A stretch of DNA of 64,000 bases from Bacteroidales bacterium (GCA_021740645.1 JAIOZL010000028.1:1-64000), one strand, 5' to 3'. Numbered from the stretch's first letter, positions 19,382-27,648 are shown. The notes: generated by a model not told the origin, from the sequence alone. A program made the numbers and translations.

Positions 19382-20539
19382 ATGAGGCCTGATATCCCAA
19401 AAAGGAAATTCATTAAAAACAGCCTGATGGCAGCAGGAGCAGTCTATTGTGGGATAAATAATAAGTTCGCCGGGGCGGTTGCTTTTCCATCCGGTATTCA
19501 GGCTAATATTCATCCTTCCGGATATACTTCAGATTTAAAATACGAAGCCCGTTTTTATACCCATACACCAAAAGGGATCAAATGCCTGATTTGCCCAAGT
19601 GAGTGCAAGATAAAAGAAGGGGAATCAGGAGAGTGCAGAACAAGGACTAACAGTGATAATATTTTGTTTACCAAAGCCTATGGGAACCCTTGTGCAGTGC
19701 ATGTAGATCCCATCGAAAAAAAACCTTTGTACCATTTTCTTCCTTCCAGTAAAACTTTTTCAATAGCCACTGCCGGATGCAACCTAGCCTGCCTGAATTG
19801 TCAGAATTGGGAAATATCTCAGACCAGTCCGGATAAAACAAGGAATTATGACCTGATGCCGGAACAGGTGGTGGAAGAATGCATTATTAAGGGTTGTAAA
19901 TCAATTGCATATACATACTCCGACCCGGTCGCATTTTATGAATACACCTATGACACAGCAAAAATAGCCAGGTCGAAAGGGATTAAAAATGTACTTGTTT
20001 CTGCGGGCTACATAAACGAAGAACCCCTGAATGAATGGTGCCAATATATTGATGCGGCAAATATTGATCTGAAATCGTTCAGCAATGAAACTTATGAAGC
20101 ACTTAATGGGGCAACCCTTGAACCTGTACTTAAAACATTAAAAATACTCAAATCGAGAGGAGTTTGGCTTGAAATAACCAACCTGGTAATTCCGAACTGG
20201 ACGGATGACATGGGTATAATAAAGGAAATGTGTAAATGGCTTTATGATAACGGGTTTGAAAATACCCCTTTGCATTTTAGCCGGTTTCATCCTTTATACA
20301 AATTAACCGACCTTTATCCCACACCAGTTTCTACTTTGAATATGGCTTACACCCATGCAAAGGAAGCGGGATTAAACTATGTTTACATTGGCAATGTGCC
20401 TGAAATTTCGGCTGCAAACACCCATTGCCCGGAGTGCAATAAGTTGATTGTTGAACGAAAAGGATTTACTGTATTGAGCAAATCAATAGAAAATAATCAT
20501 TGCAAATATTGCAAAGCTGAAATTCAGGGTTCTTGGTAA
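19382..20539 (+). CDS. AmmeMemoRadiSam system radical SAM enzyme, Tat-like N-terminus
   Basis: 385 residues. The radical SAM CxxxCxxC is C133, C137, C140 in GCNLACLNCQNWE. Ahead of it is the family's cysteine block (CLICPSECKIKEGESGECR). The C-terminus adds a CPEC...CKYC pair, zinc-ribbon-like. The first 35 residues look like an export signal: KRKFIK followed by a hydrophobic stretch and AGAVA, close to a Tat signal but with KR in place of RR. Export would be startling for an enzyme needing SAM and reductant, although the MEMO-AMMECR1 partner also has a signal peptide. Reaction unknown. Confidence 0.88.
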   Translation: MRPDIPKRKFIKNSLMAAGAVYCGINNKFAGAVAFPSGIQANIHPSGYTSDLKYEARFYTHTPKGIKCLICPSECKIKEGESGECRTRTNSDNILFTKAYGNPCAVHVDPIEKKPLYHFLPSSKTFSIATAGCNLACLNCQNWEISQTSPDKTRNYDLMPEQVVEECIIKGCKSIAYTYSDPVAFYEYTYDTAKIARSKGIKNVLVSAGYINEEPLNEWCQYIDAANIDLKSFSNETYEALNGATLEPVLKTLKILKSRGVWLEITNLVIPNWTDDMGIIKEMCKWLYDNGFENTPLHFSRFHPLYKLTDLYPTPVSTLNMAYTHAKEAGLNYVYIGNVPEISAANTHCPECNKLIVERKGFTVLSKSIENNHCKYCKAEIQGSW

Positions 20540-20830
20540 AATAATTCAGGTTATTTATAATTTTGAATAAATAACAAAAATAAGTTTGATTTTTTATAAC
20601 CATATTGCAATTAATAGCGTAATAGGAGATATAGAACTATAATAAGATAACGAGGTATTTAAAAGACAGGGTCGAGCAATAATTTCCAAATCGATATGAA
20701 AATATTGGAGCTTTATTAACACTAAAGCAAGGTATTTTTAAGCTAGCCCGGTTAAATTTTACTAAAGTTATAAAATGAAAGAAAAAAATAGGGTAACCTT
20801 TTGTTTAAATAAAGAATAAAGAATCAAATA
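20540..20830. promoter_or_regulatory. Sigma-gene upstream region with GGGTAACC motif
   Basis: A 291-base AT-rich leader without a recognisable gene. GGGTAACCTTTTGT (20791-20804) followed by TAAAGAATA (20810-20818) closely resembles the sequence upstream of the kinase gene (26431-26458), with 18-19 bases between the starts of the two parts. This may be a promoter recognised by the ECF sigma factor encoded next. Confidence 0.45.
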
Positions 20831-21421
20831 GTGCAGGATTTTTCAGCAATTGAAATATTAGAGGGCATAAAAAACAGAGACACTAAAGTTCTTGATTTTA
20901 TTTACGAAAACTTTTTTCATCCGGTAAAGTTATTTGTGATGAAAAATAGTGGAAGTTTGGAAGATGCTCAGGATATTTACCAGGACGCAGTTTTGGTAAT
21001 ATATCAAAAGGTATTGCACGAAAATCTAACACTAACATGTTCTTTTAAAACTTATTTATACTCGGTTTGCAGGCTTCTATGGCTCAAGCAACTTGAAAAA
21101 CGGCGAATAAACAACAGAACGGCAGAAGAGGCAGGATTATTCATCGAACTGGCTGAAGACATTTTCAGCATTAATGAAAAAAATGACCGGTACAAACTGT
21201 ACCAGGATCATTTCAAGAAGCTAAGCTTCAGTTGTCAGAAAGTACTTGAACTTTTTCTTGCTAAAATACCGCTCAAAGAAATTGCCCGGATACTAGGGTT
21301 TAAAAGTGAGCAATACGTTAAAAAGAGAAAGTTTCAATGCAAAGAGAAACTGATACAAAGCATTAAAAGTGATCCGAATTTTTTAGAAAATAGTAAAATA
21401 TACACGATAAAAAACTCTTAA
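20831..21421 (+). CDS. ECF-type RNA polymerase sigma factor
   Basis: 196 residues with a GTG start (no ATG fits the family's beginning). Region 2 is visible in EDAQDIYQDAVLVIYQK and the following tryptophan-containing helix; region 4 in LSFSCQKVLELFLAKIPLKEIARILG, a helix-turn-helix. It would direct RNA polymerase to a small regulon. The stop codon is one base from the start of a membrane protein gene that looks like its anti-sigma factor. Nothing suggests an iron-starvation FecI partner set: no FecR or TonB receptor is present. Confidence 0.9.
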   Translation: MQDFSAIEILEGIKNRDTKVLDFIYENFFHPVKLFVMKNSGSLEDAQDIYQDAVLVIYQKVLHENLTLTCSFKTYLYSVCRLLWLKQLEKRRINNRTAEEAGLFIELAEDIFSINEKNDRYKLYQDHFKKLSFSCQKVLELFLAKIPLKEIARILGFKSEQYVKKRKFQCKEKLIQSIKSDPNFLENSKIYTIKNS

Positions 21422-21422
21422 G

Positions 21423-22160
21423 ATGGACAAGGTAAACAATATTGAAGAATACATTGACGGAAACTTAAGCGGCAAAGAATTGAAAGAATTCGAGCAGGAA
21501 AGGATTAGCGATCCACAATTGTCAGAAGACATTGAATTAAGTATTGAAGTCAATGATGCCCTAAAGGATAAAAACTTTATTGATTTAAGGCAAAAACTCG
21601 ATAATCAGATCCAGACAAGTATGTCTCCGGCTTCTGTATTAAGTATTCAACGGGATTTATTTAAAACCTGGCATCTGGCAGCGGCTTCCTTCGCATTAAT
21701 ACTTGTTGTTGGAGGATTGTGGTATATTTTGTCGAATAAACCTTTTTCAACTGAAAGGCTTGTGACCAAGTATTATAAACCCGCACATCCTATACTGCAG
21801 GTTCGTTCTATTGAAATTAATTCAGATGATGCCTTTAAAGAAGCTTTTAATTTTTATCAGCAAAACGACTACAAAAACGCACTTAAATATTTTAATACGC
21901 TTGAAAATCAAATTACTGCAAAATTCTATAGTGGAATATGCTATATAGAATTGGAGCAATTTGATAAAGCGATTAGCTCTTTTGAATATGTGATTAACGA
22001 CAAAGACAATTTGTTTGTTGAACAGGCTGAATGGTACATGGGGCTCATATTCCTTATGAACAATCATAAAAATGAAGCCGTTGTTCAATTCGAGAACATT
22101 TCAAAAAGTGACAGCTATTATGCCGAACAAGCAAAAGAAATCCTAAAATACCTTAATTAA
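21423..22160 (+). CDS. Membrane anti-sigma-like protein with periplasmic TPRs
   Basis: 245 residues. The N-terminus (1-75) has the IEEYIDGNLSGKELKEFE start shared by many Bacteroidota anti-sigma proteins, then one membrane segment (84-104), then tetratricopeptide-like repeats (about 130-240: FNFYQQNDYKNALKYF, CYIELEQFDKAISSF). The likely topology is sigma binding in the cytosol and TPR sensing in the periplasm. Its place one base after the sigma gene supports this. Family assignment is by architecture, not by a diagnostic motif. Confidence 0.75.
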   Translation: MDKVNNIEEYIDGNLSGKELKEFEQERISDPQLSEDIELSIEVNDALKDKNFIDLRQKLDNQIQTSMSPASVLSIQRDLFKTWHLAAASFALILVVGGLWYILSNKPFSTERLVTKYYKPAHPILQVRSIEINSDDAFKEAFNFYQQNDYKNALKYFNTLENQITAKFYSGICYIELEQFDKAISSFEYVINDKDNLFVEQAEWYMGLIFLMNNHKNEAVVQFENISKSDSYYAEQAKEILKYLN

Positions 22161-22186
22161 GTTTTATGAATAAAAATTCATAATTG

Positions 22187-22216
22187 CAAGCCGGAGAGAT
22201 CCGGCTTGTTTTTTTT
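22187..22216 (+). terminator. Rho-independent terminator of sigma/anti-sigma operon
   Basis: CAAGCCGGA (22187-22195) pairs perfectly with TCCGGCTTG (22200-22208), loop GAGA, followed by eight T. Confidence 0.92.
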
Positions 22217-22488
22217 GCCCTTTCCAAAACGGACTTATTTTTCATTTGGATTCATAAGGAACTAATCATACACCAAATTTGGTTGCTTTATAAATGATGA
22301 TTAGGTAAGAAGATAATCTTTGGTTGGCAATCGCCTGTTCTGTTCATTCGGACAAGGAATATCGGAATATTGTCTCTTTTCAAATGATCATTTTTCCAAT
22401 TAATCCCTCTCAAAGCGATTTGGAAAATTTCAGGAGTATAAACTCACCTCTGGGACCCGATCCTGCTTATTACACTTAAATGTATTGC
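22217..22488. other. Spacer between convergent genes with a small open frame
   Basis: No recognised gene. One plus-strand frame (22324-22479, TTG start, 51 codons) ends in SPLGPDPAYYT just before the convergent TPR-CHAT stop. It contains an AIAC lipobox-like stretch but lacks a proper signal sequence or ATG; an internal ATG at 22384 would give 31 residues. It is kept only as a possibility. Confidence 0.3.
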
Positions 22489-25400
22489 TTATGCTAATTT
22501 TTTTCTTCGCCTTCTAATCCAGAATAAAATGAGGATCACCATAATTAAGATTCCTCCACCAAGGTAATATATAAATGAGACCATGCCCGGAGTAGAAATT
22601 GGACTATTGTTTCCTATCTGAACAAAGGCTGCCCAAAAATAAGGATGCGATTCCAATTGATTCGCGCTGTTTAAATATTCTAGTTTGGCCTGCTGTAAAG
22701 AAACATCCTTGGATAATCCCAGTTTTAAATTGCTATAAAATGCCGAAATGATTTCAGCACTTGAAATATCCTCAATAGCCCACAAAGTCATTACAATACC
22801 GGGAACTCCGGCATATAGAAAACCTCGGGCTAAACTCATTATCCCTTCACCTTTGCTTATTTTGCCAACACCAGTCTTGCAAGCACTAAGCACTGCAAGT
22901 TCCGCATCCAGGTTCAGGTTATATATTTCATAAATATTCAGAAACCCATCTTCCAGGGTATCTCCATTTAAATAAAAAACCAGTTTCGAGTTTAATGGAT
23001 CTTCATCGTTGACCAAAGTATGCATTGCAAAATGAAGGAGCTGACTGTTTTGGCTATTCGCTTTAAAGTTACCTTCAGTGGCCTCTTCCCCGGTAAAAAC
23101 CTCGCCTTTAAATATGTGGCTAATGTCTAATACTTCTTTTTGGCTATATTCTAACGGGTATAATTTACTGCCTATATCTAATGCATTTCTGTTATTTGTA
23201 TTTAAACTATTTGGATTAGCTTGATAATCAGGAGCCATTGCCAGGAGCCCTTTCCCTCTTTTCCTGTTATTTTCCCTGTTGAAAAAGAGTGTCCCTGAAT
23301 AACCATATGATATGGAATGCTTTCTAATTAAATATTCAAGGTTCCGATAGCCTGAGTTCTCGCCCGTTGGCTTTTCAGTTATTAAAGCATCGAAACTGAG
23401 ATACCCAAGAATATCATCAGAAACTATGATCAAATGAGGACTGTGTGCAACAACTTCATTGTTAAGAGAGAGGTTTAAAAACAACTCATAACCTTTATTA
23501 ATAAATTCCAAACTATTTTTTTTAACATTATCTACATCGGGCAGAATATTCATTTTACCAACAAAATTACCCACTTCGGTGTTAAAGTCCGGTCCTACAT
23601 TTTTCTTGATCAGTAAGGAAGTATCGGAAGTAATGATAAATGTATATAAAATTGTGTCGACAAGTTTATATTCGATAAAAGTTTGATCCTTATTCAACTT
23701 TTCAGCTATTGCCTGCCTGTCGATAACATTGAGGTTAAATTTCAGATTATAATATTCCGGATATTCTTGCTCAAGACGTGAAACTAAGCTATCATATTCA
23801 AGCCTTATTTTAAACAGATTTTTACGAATTCGACCTACTTTATTTGAATCTAAAGGGATTTGCTGGCTTTCTTCTAAAATCAGATTTTCATACTGTGTAA
23901 TATTTTGTTTTAGATTTTTTTCAAGTGCTTTCACAGAATCAGGAATATTTCCTACCTGTAATGCCTCCATTTTTCTTATTGTTGATAAAAGAACCGCAGC
24001 TTTACTTTTTTCCGCATATTCAAAGCACTTATTGTAATATTCTTCCTTATTTGTAATTTGGTAAAGCTCGGATGAAATCAGAATGGCCAGGTCATATATG
24101 CTACTTGCTTCTTCAGTAATCCTGAGCTTTGTTTTATCCATCCCCATCGAAGATTTAATACTTTCAAATAATTCAATAGCCAATCCAGCAGTTTGCAAAC
24201 TAATTTTTAAGTTGTCAACATCTTGTACATCCTTGTACTTTTTGTATATGGCATCTGCTTTTAAGTACAAAATAGTAGATACATTAAAATCCTTTTCCAG
24301 CACAGCCAGCTTTGGGTTATGACTGATATCTTTATCATTAAAATCATCGATAATAGAAATAAGGGCTTGCTGAGAATAGGATATTGCATTGGTATAGTCT
24401 CCCTCTCTGTTATAATGTTTGCTTATATTAGTTAATGCTGAAGCTACATCCCTGTTTTTATCTCCAAAAGTTGATTTTAAAATCTTATACGCTTGTTCAA
24501 AGTATTCAAAAGACTTATTGTAATTTTCATGTTTATTATAAAATACACCAAATCGCAATTGCGTATAGGCAAGTTCAAACATTTTTTCAGAGCCCAAATT
24601 TTTGGCGATCTCAATTGCATTTTGGAAATATTGCTCTGCAGCTTCCATATCCTCCAGATCATCATAACACTCCGCTAAACTACGAACACACTTCAGATTA
24701 TATACTGGATCTTTATTAACCCCACGGCTTTTAATTAAGTGTTCAATGGCCTCTTCCGGTTTTCCAAGGTTTCTGTATAAAATACCTAAATTCAATCGTA
24801 TAGTTGAAAGTAAAGTAGGATCATTATCTAATTGATTTTTATATAGTTCAAAAGCTAACAATTGGTAATTTAAAGCTTCGTCATAATTTCGGAGTAAGGT
24901 CAGCAATGCACCTTTATTTATATATATCGGGGCCAATCCCTCGTAGTTATGCCCAAAAATTCGAAGGTACATTTCTTCGGCTTTGTTCATATAATTAAGT
25001 GCTGCTTCCGGTTCACCCATATACAATAAAAACAATCCAAAATTTGTAAGACCATTGGCAAGTTTGGGATCATTCTCCGATAATATCTCTTCTTTTATTT
25101 TTAAGGATTCAAAAAAGTAATACCTCGCGCTATCAAATTCACTTTGATTATAAAAGATTATTCCTGTATTCTGATAGATCGAGGCCATATTAACCTGGGA
25201 AGGATTATCCAGGGTTTTTTCGATATGTAATGATTTTTGATAACACGACAATGCCTCCTTATAATTTCCCTTAAAAAGATTGAGGTTTCCCTTTAGTTTA
25301 TAAACCAATACAAGTAAGCTATCGTAATTATTATCGCAAAGATTAATGGTTACATTTGAAAAATACGTAGCACTATCAACATTTCGATGATTGTAATAAT

Positions 25401-25773
25401 ATAATCCATTGAGGTAATAAATCTCACTGAGAATGTTATTATCTGTCAATTCATATTCATTAAATGTACTTAAAGCAATTTGATTATAATATTTTAAAGA
25501 ATCAATATTACCCTTCATATAATTTGCATACGAAGCATAGATCAAAGATTTTGTTAATACATTCCATTCCTTGGCATTAGCAGATTTATTAATTTTACTC
25601 CAAATAGTTATCAGAGCCGAATCATAGTTTGATTTTGTAAAATCTGCTTTAATCGACTTAAAGCTTCGTAATGAATCTATTTCCTGCGAGTAAAGGTTTG
25701 ATGGTATGGAAAAAATAATAAAGCATAGGAATACCCATAATGCAGCAGCCGTATACTTTAACATAATTCTCAT
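22489..25773 (-). CDS. Exported TPR-CHAT protein (caspase-like protease candidate)
   Basis: 1094 residues from the ATG at 25773 (25764 also possible). A signal peptide (ends SNLYSQ) is followed by about ten tetratricopeptide repeats (residues 45-480), a helical linker and a CHAT domain (about 790-1055). The CHAT catalytic pair is visible: H918 in HFAMH and C965 in LSACKTG, 47 residues apart, followed by GEGIMSLARGFLYAG. One membrane segment near the C-terminus is followed by RRRRKK, predicting a periplasmic enzyme anchored by its tail. CHAT domains are caspase-clan peptidases. Convergent with an ECF sigma/anti-sigma pair. Substrate unknown. Confidence 0.88.
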   Translation of the reverse strand: MRIMLKYTAAALWVFLCFIIFSIPSNLYSQEIDSLRSFKSIKADFTKSNYDSALITIWSKINKSANAKEWNVLTKSLIYASYANYMKGNIDSLKYYNQIALSTFNEYELTDNNILSEIYYLNGLYYYNHRNVDSATYFSNVTINLCDNNYDSLLVLVYKLKGNLNLFKGNYKEALSCYQKSLHIEKTLDNPSQVNMASIYQNTGIIFYNQSEFDSARYYFFESLKIKEEILSENDPKLANGLTNFGLFLLYMGEPEAALNYMNKAEEMYLRIFGHNYEGLAPIYINKGALLTLLRNYDEALNYQLLAFELYKNQLDNDPTLLSTIRLNLGILYRNLGKPEEAIEHLIKSRGVNKDPVYNLKCVRSLAECYDDLEDMEAAEQYFQNAIEIAKNLGSEKMFELAYTQLRFGVFYNKHENYNKSFEYFEQAYKILKSTFGDKNRDVASALTNISKHYNREGDYTNAISYSQQALISIIDDFNDKDISHNPKLAVLEKDFNVSTILYLKADAIYKKYKDVQDVDNLKISLQTAGLAIELFESIKSSMGMDKTKLRITEEASSIYDLAILISSELYQITNKEEYYNKCFEYAEKSKAAVLLSTIRKMEALQVGNIPDSVKALEKNLKQNITQYENLILEESQQIPLDSNKVGRIRKNLFKIRLEYDSLVSRLEQEYPEYYNLKFNLNVIDRQAIAEKLNKDQTFIEYKLVDTILYTFIITSDTSLLIKKNVGPDFNTEVGNFVGKMNILPDVDNVKKNSLEFINKGYELFLNLSLNNEVVAHSPHLIIVSDDILGYLSFDALITEKPTGENSGYRNLEYLIRKHSISYGYSGTLFFNRENNRKRGKGLLAMAPDYQANPNSLNTNNRNALDIGSKLYPLEYSQKEVLDISHIFKGEVFTGEEATEGNFKANSQNSQLLHFAMHTLVNDEDPLNSKLVFYLNGDTLEDGFLNIYEIYNLNLDAELAVLSACKTGVGKISKGEGIMSLARGFLYAGVPGIVMTLWAIEDISSAEIISAFYSNLKLGLSKDVSLQQAKLEYLNSANQLESHPYFWAAFVQIGNNSPISTPGMVSFIYYLGGGILIMVILILFWIRRRRKKLA

Positions 25774-25860
25774 TTTATAAATATTATTACCTATTATTAA
25801 TATAAGTGTAGGCAATTTACTTATACCTAAAATAGATTAAATAGTTATAATAATTATTAA

Positions 25861-25908
25861 TTTTTTTATTGAAAAATGAAAAAAGGAAAGCCATTGAGGC
25901 TTTCCTTT
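25861..25908 (-). terminator. Terminator of small peptide gene
   Basis: An 11-bp perfect stem: AAAGGAAAGCC (25882-25892) with GGCTTTCCTTT (25898-25908), loop ATTGA. On the minus strand TTTTCATTTTT follows. It lies between the peptide gene and the TPR-CHAT gene, so the peptide can be expressed alone. Confidence 0.85.
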
Positions 25909-25989
25909 AAGAATTTTCGAATAATTGATGTTCTGGATTAATAAAACACTCAGAAAATCAATCCATCTGCTGCACTATTAAAAGGGATA

Positions 25990-26154
25990 TTAATCCGGAA
26001 TAAAAATTCCTTGAACATCGCTTGTGTGTCCACCACCACCAACTGTTCCTTCAGACTGGTCAACACTAGTGTTGTCATCTTGAGAAATAAGCTGGGAGGA
26101 GAAAAATAGCGCAAACGCTACCACTAAAATGGTAATTAAGCTTCTCATTTTCAT
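25990..26154 (-). CDS. Small secreted peptide precursor
   Basis: 54 residues from the ATG at 26154 (26148 is an alternative). Residues 1-23 form a clear signal peptide (MRSLITILVVAFALFFSSQ). The predicted mature part is about 30 residues, acidic, with a GGGG run and the end HTSDVQGIFIPD. It has its own well-formed promoter and terminator, which argues that it is real. No homologue was recognised. Possible roles: signal, ligand for the neighbouring TPR proteins, or precursor of a modified peptide. Confidence 0.65.
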   Translation of the reverse strand: MKMRSLITILVVAFALFFSSQLISQDDNTSVDQSEGTVGGGGHTSDVQGIFIPD

Positions 26155-26179
26155 AAAACTCTTTATTAATAATTCAATA

Positions 26180-26209
26180 CAAAAATAAAAATATTTTTCA
26201 AAAATCAAA
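26180..26209 (-). promoter_or_regulatory. Promoter of small peptide gene
   Basis: On the minus strand, TTTG (26209-26206), 18-base spacer, TATTTTTG (26187-26180): both halves of the Bacteroidota housekeeping promoter at standard spacing, 26 bases from the ATG at 26154. Confidence 0.65.
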
Positions 26210-26430
26210 CTTTTTTTTCATTTTGGGAAAGATTCCTTATTTGGAAATATCAATTCATAAACCTTAATCCTTCAATATAATCCCCATAGATATTGAAATA
26301 GCAAGCAGTTTAAAACCCTCTGACAGAAGGCCTGAGTATCCAAAACTGCCTTTTTTGTCTATAATAATTTTCCCAAAAAAAATTAAGCTCTGAAATAATT
26401 TAGAAAAAATATAAATTATTGAATGTTTTG

Positions 26431-26458
26431 GGGTAACCTTTTTGTCGTTAAAGGAATA
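26431..26458 (+). promoter_or_regulatory. GGGTAACC motif upstream of kinase gene
   Basis: GGGTAACCTTTTTGT (26431-26445) then TAAAGGAATA (from 26449), nearly the same as upstream of the ECF sigma gene. It lies 46 bases before the kinase ATG and may be an ECF promoter. The rest of 26210-26503 shows nothing else. Confidence 0.45.
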
Positions 26459-26503
26459 TATAAATAATGCAATAAAAGGTCTGCGCGGGATAATATAACT
26501 TGT

Positions 26504-27295
26504 ATGAATAAAAACAACTTCAATAAAGATTCTGATATAGAAATTCAAAAAATGAAAGAGGAGTTAGCCAGGAAAGCAGAACAACTGAATTCTTTGCAAT
26601 CATCATTCCTTTCTAATATTTCTCATGAGATCAGAACTCCGATGAATGTTATTGTAGGTTTCTCAAATTTACTATCCGACAACTCTTATACACTGGAACA
26701 ACGCGACTTTTTTATTGAGGAAATAAATAAAAACAGCCGGGAACTTCTTAGAATTATTGACAATATTATTATCACCTCAAAAATTGACACGGAAAATATT
26801 AAGCCCGAAATGGATCATTTTAGTATTGATCTTATCATGAATGAACTTCATTCTCAGGTAAAAAAATTTATCTCCGATTTTTCTTTTAATGATATAAAAA
26901 TCATATTATCAAGACATAAAGAACACAAGAACCTCATAATATTTACGGATAAGGATAAACTTAAAAGGGCTCTGCTTAATTTAATTGAAAATGCAATTAA
27001 ATTTACCATCAATGGTACCGTAGAATATGGATACAAAGTTGAAGATAAAAAGGTGGAATTCTATGTAAATGACACAGGAATAGGCATTGAGAGAAAAAAT
27101 CTTAAGAAGGTTCTTGAGAAGTTTTATAAAATAGATGAGAGCAATGAAAGCGGTAAAAAGGGACTTGGTGTAGGCCTTTCTGTTTCAGATAAATTGATTA
27201 AAATCCTTGGCGGTAAACTAAGCATGAAATCTACATTGGGTAAGGGATCAACGTTCTCTTTTAAATTACCTGTCATGGTGGAAAAATCAGTTTAA
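26504..27295 (+). CDS. Soluble histidine kinase (HisKA-HATPase)
   Basis: 263 residues without membrane segments or PAS/GAF sensor. A short coiled coil leads into the HisKA box with H41 in SNISHEIRTPMN, then the HATPase domain with NLIENAIKFT (N box), DTGIGI (G1) and GLGVGLSVS (G2). It is therefore a minimal catalytic kinase, which would need a separate sensor. No response regulator is adjacent. A GGGTAACC motif shared with the ECF sigma gene precedes it, hinting at common control with the sigma/CHAT module. Confidence 0.9.
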   Translation: MNKNNFNKDSDIEIQKMKEELARKAEQLNSLQSSFLSNISHEIRTPMNVIVGFSNLLSDNSYTLEQRDFFIEEINKNSRELLRIIDNIIITSKIDTENIKPEMDHFSIDLIMNELHSQVKKFISDFSFNDIKIILSRHKEHKNLIIFTDKDKLKRALLNLIENAIKFTINGTVEYGYKVEDKKVEFYVNDTGIGIERKNLKKVLEKFYKIDESNESGKKGLGVGLSVSDKLIKILGGKLSMKSTLGKGSTFSFKLPVMVEKSV

Positions 27296-27427
27296 AATAT
27301 ACCTCCTACAAGCAATTCCATTTTCCCTGATTATAATCACTCCAATTCTAACACTTGAAATAAACAAGGGAATTCGTTAAAAAATTAAAAGCCTTGCAAA
27401 TGCTTATTTACAAGGCCTTAAATGAGG

Positions 27428-27502
27428 TGGGGCGTACTGGATTCGAACCAGTGACCTCTTGCCTGTCAAGCAAGCGCTCTAAACCAACTGAGCTAACGTC
27501 CC
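27428..27502 (-). tRNA. tRNA-Val (GAC)
   Basis: 75 bases. D-arm GCTC/GAGC, anticodon stem CTTGC/GCAAG with loop TTGACAG giving anticodon GAC, T-arm ACTGG/CCAGT, discriminator A. CCA is not encoded. The acceptor stem GGGACGT/ACGCCCC has one A-C mismatch at the fourth pair. It lies alone between two plus-strand genes. Confidence 0.88.
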
Positions 27503-27626
27503 TTATTACAGCGCTCTATGCCTCCCGGCTCCTATCAGCATGAGAAAATACCCCAAGAATTTAATTAATATAAATGAACTGCAAATTTATAAAATACTTT
27601 CAATTTTCTACTGTCCGGATGTTTAT

Positions 27627-27634
27627 TAATTTTG
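27627..27634 (+). promoter_or_regulatory. Bacteroidota -7 box for DPP IV-like gene
   Basis: TAATTTTG matches TAnnTTTG 15 bases before the ATG at 27649, and it lies inside a longer possible reading frame, which favours the shorter start. Confidence 0.5.
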
Positions 27635-27648
27635 GAAAAAATTTAACC

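Noticed and set aside
22217-22488. Riboswitch or RNA between the sigma operon terminator and CHAT stop
   Set aside because: No conserved aptamer features or strong hairpins; convergent gene ends make a leader unlikely.
26264-26548. Minus-strand 94-codon frame overlapping the kinase start
   Set aside because: Hydrophobic, AT-driven composition, overlaps the well-supported kinase N-terminus and the GGGTAACC promoter motif; no recognisable domain.
20540-27295. Type III-E CRISPR-like locus because of TPR-CHAT plus sigma factor
   Set aside because: No repeat-spacer array and no Cas proteins anywhere in the window; the CHAT protein here is exported, unlike Csx29.
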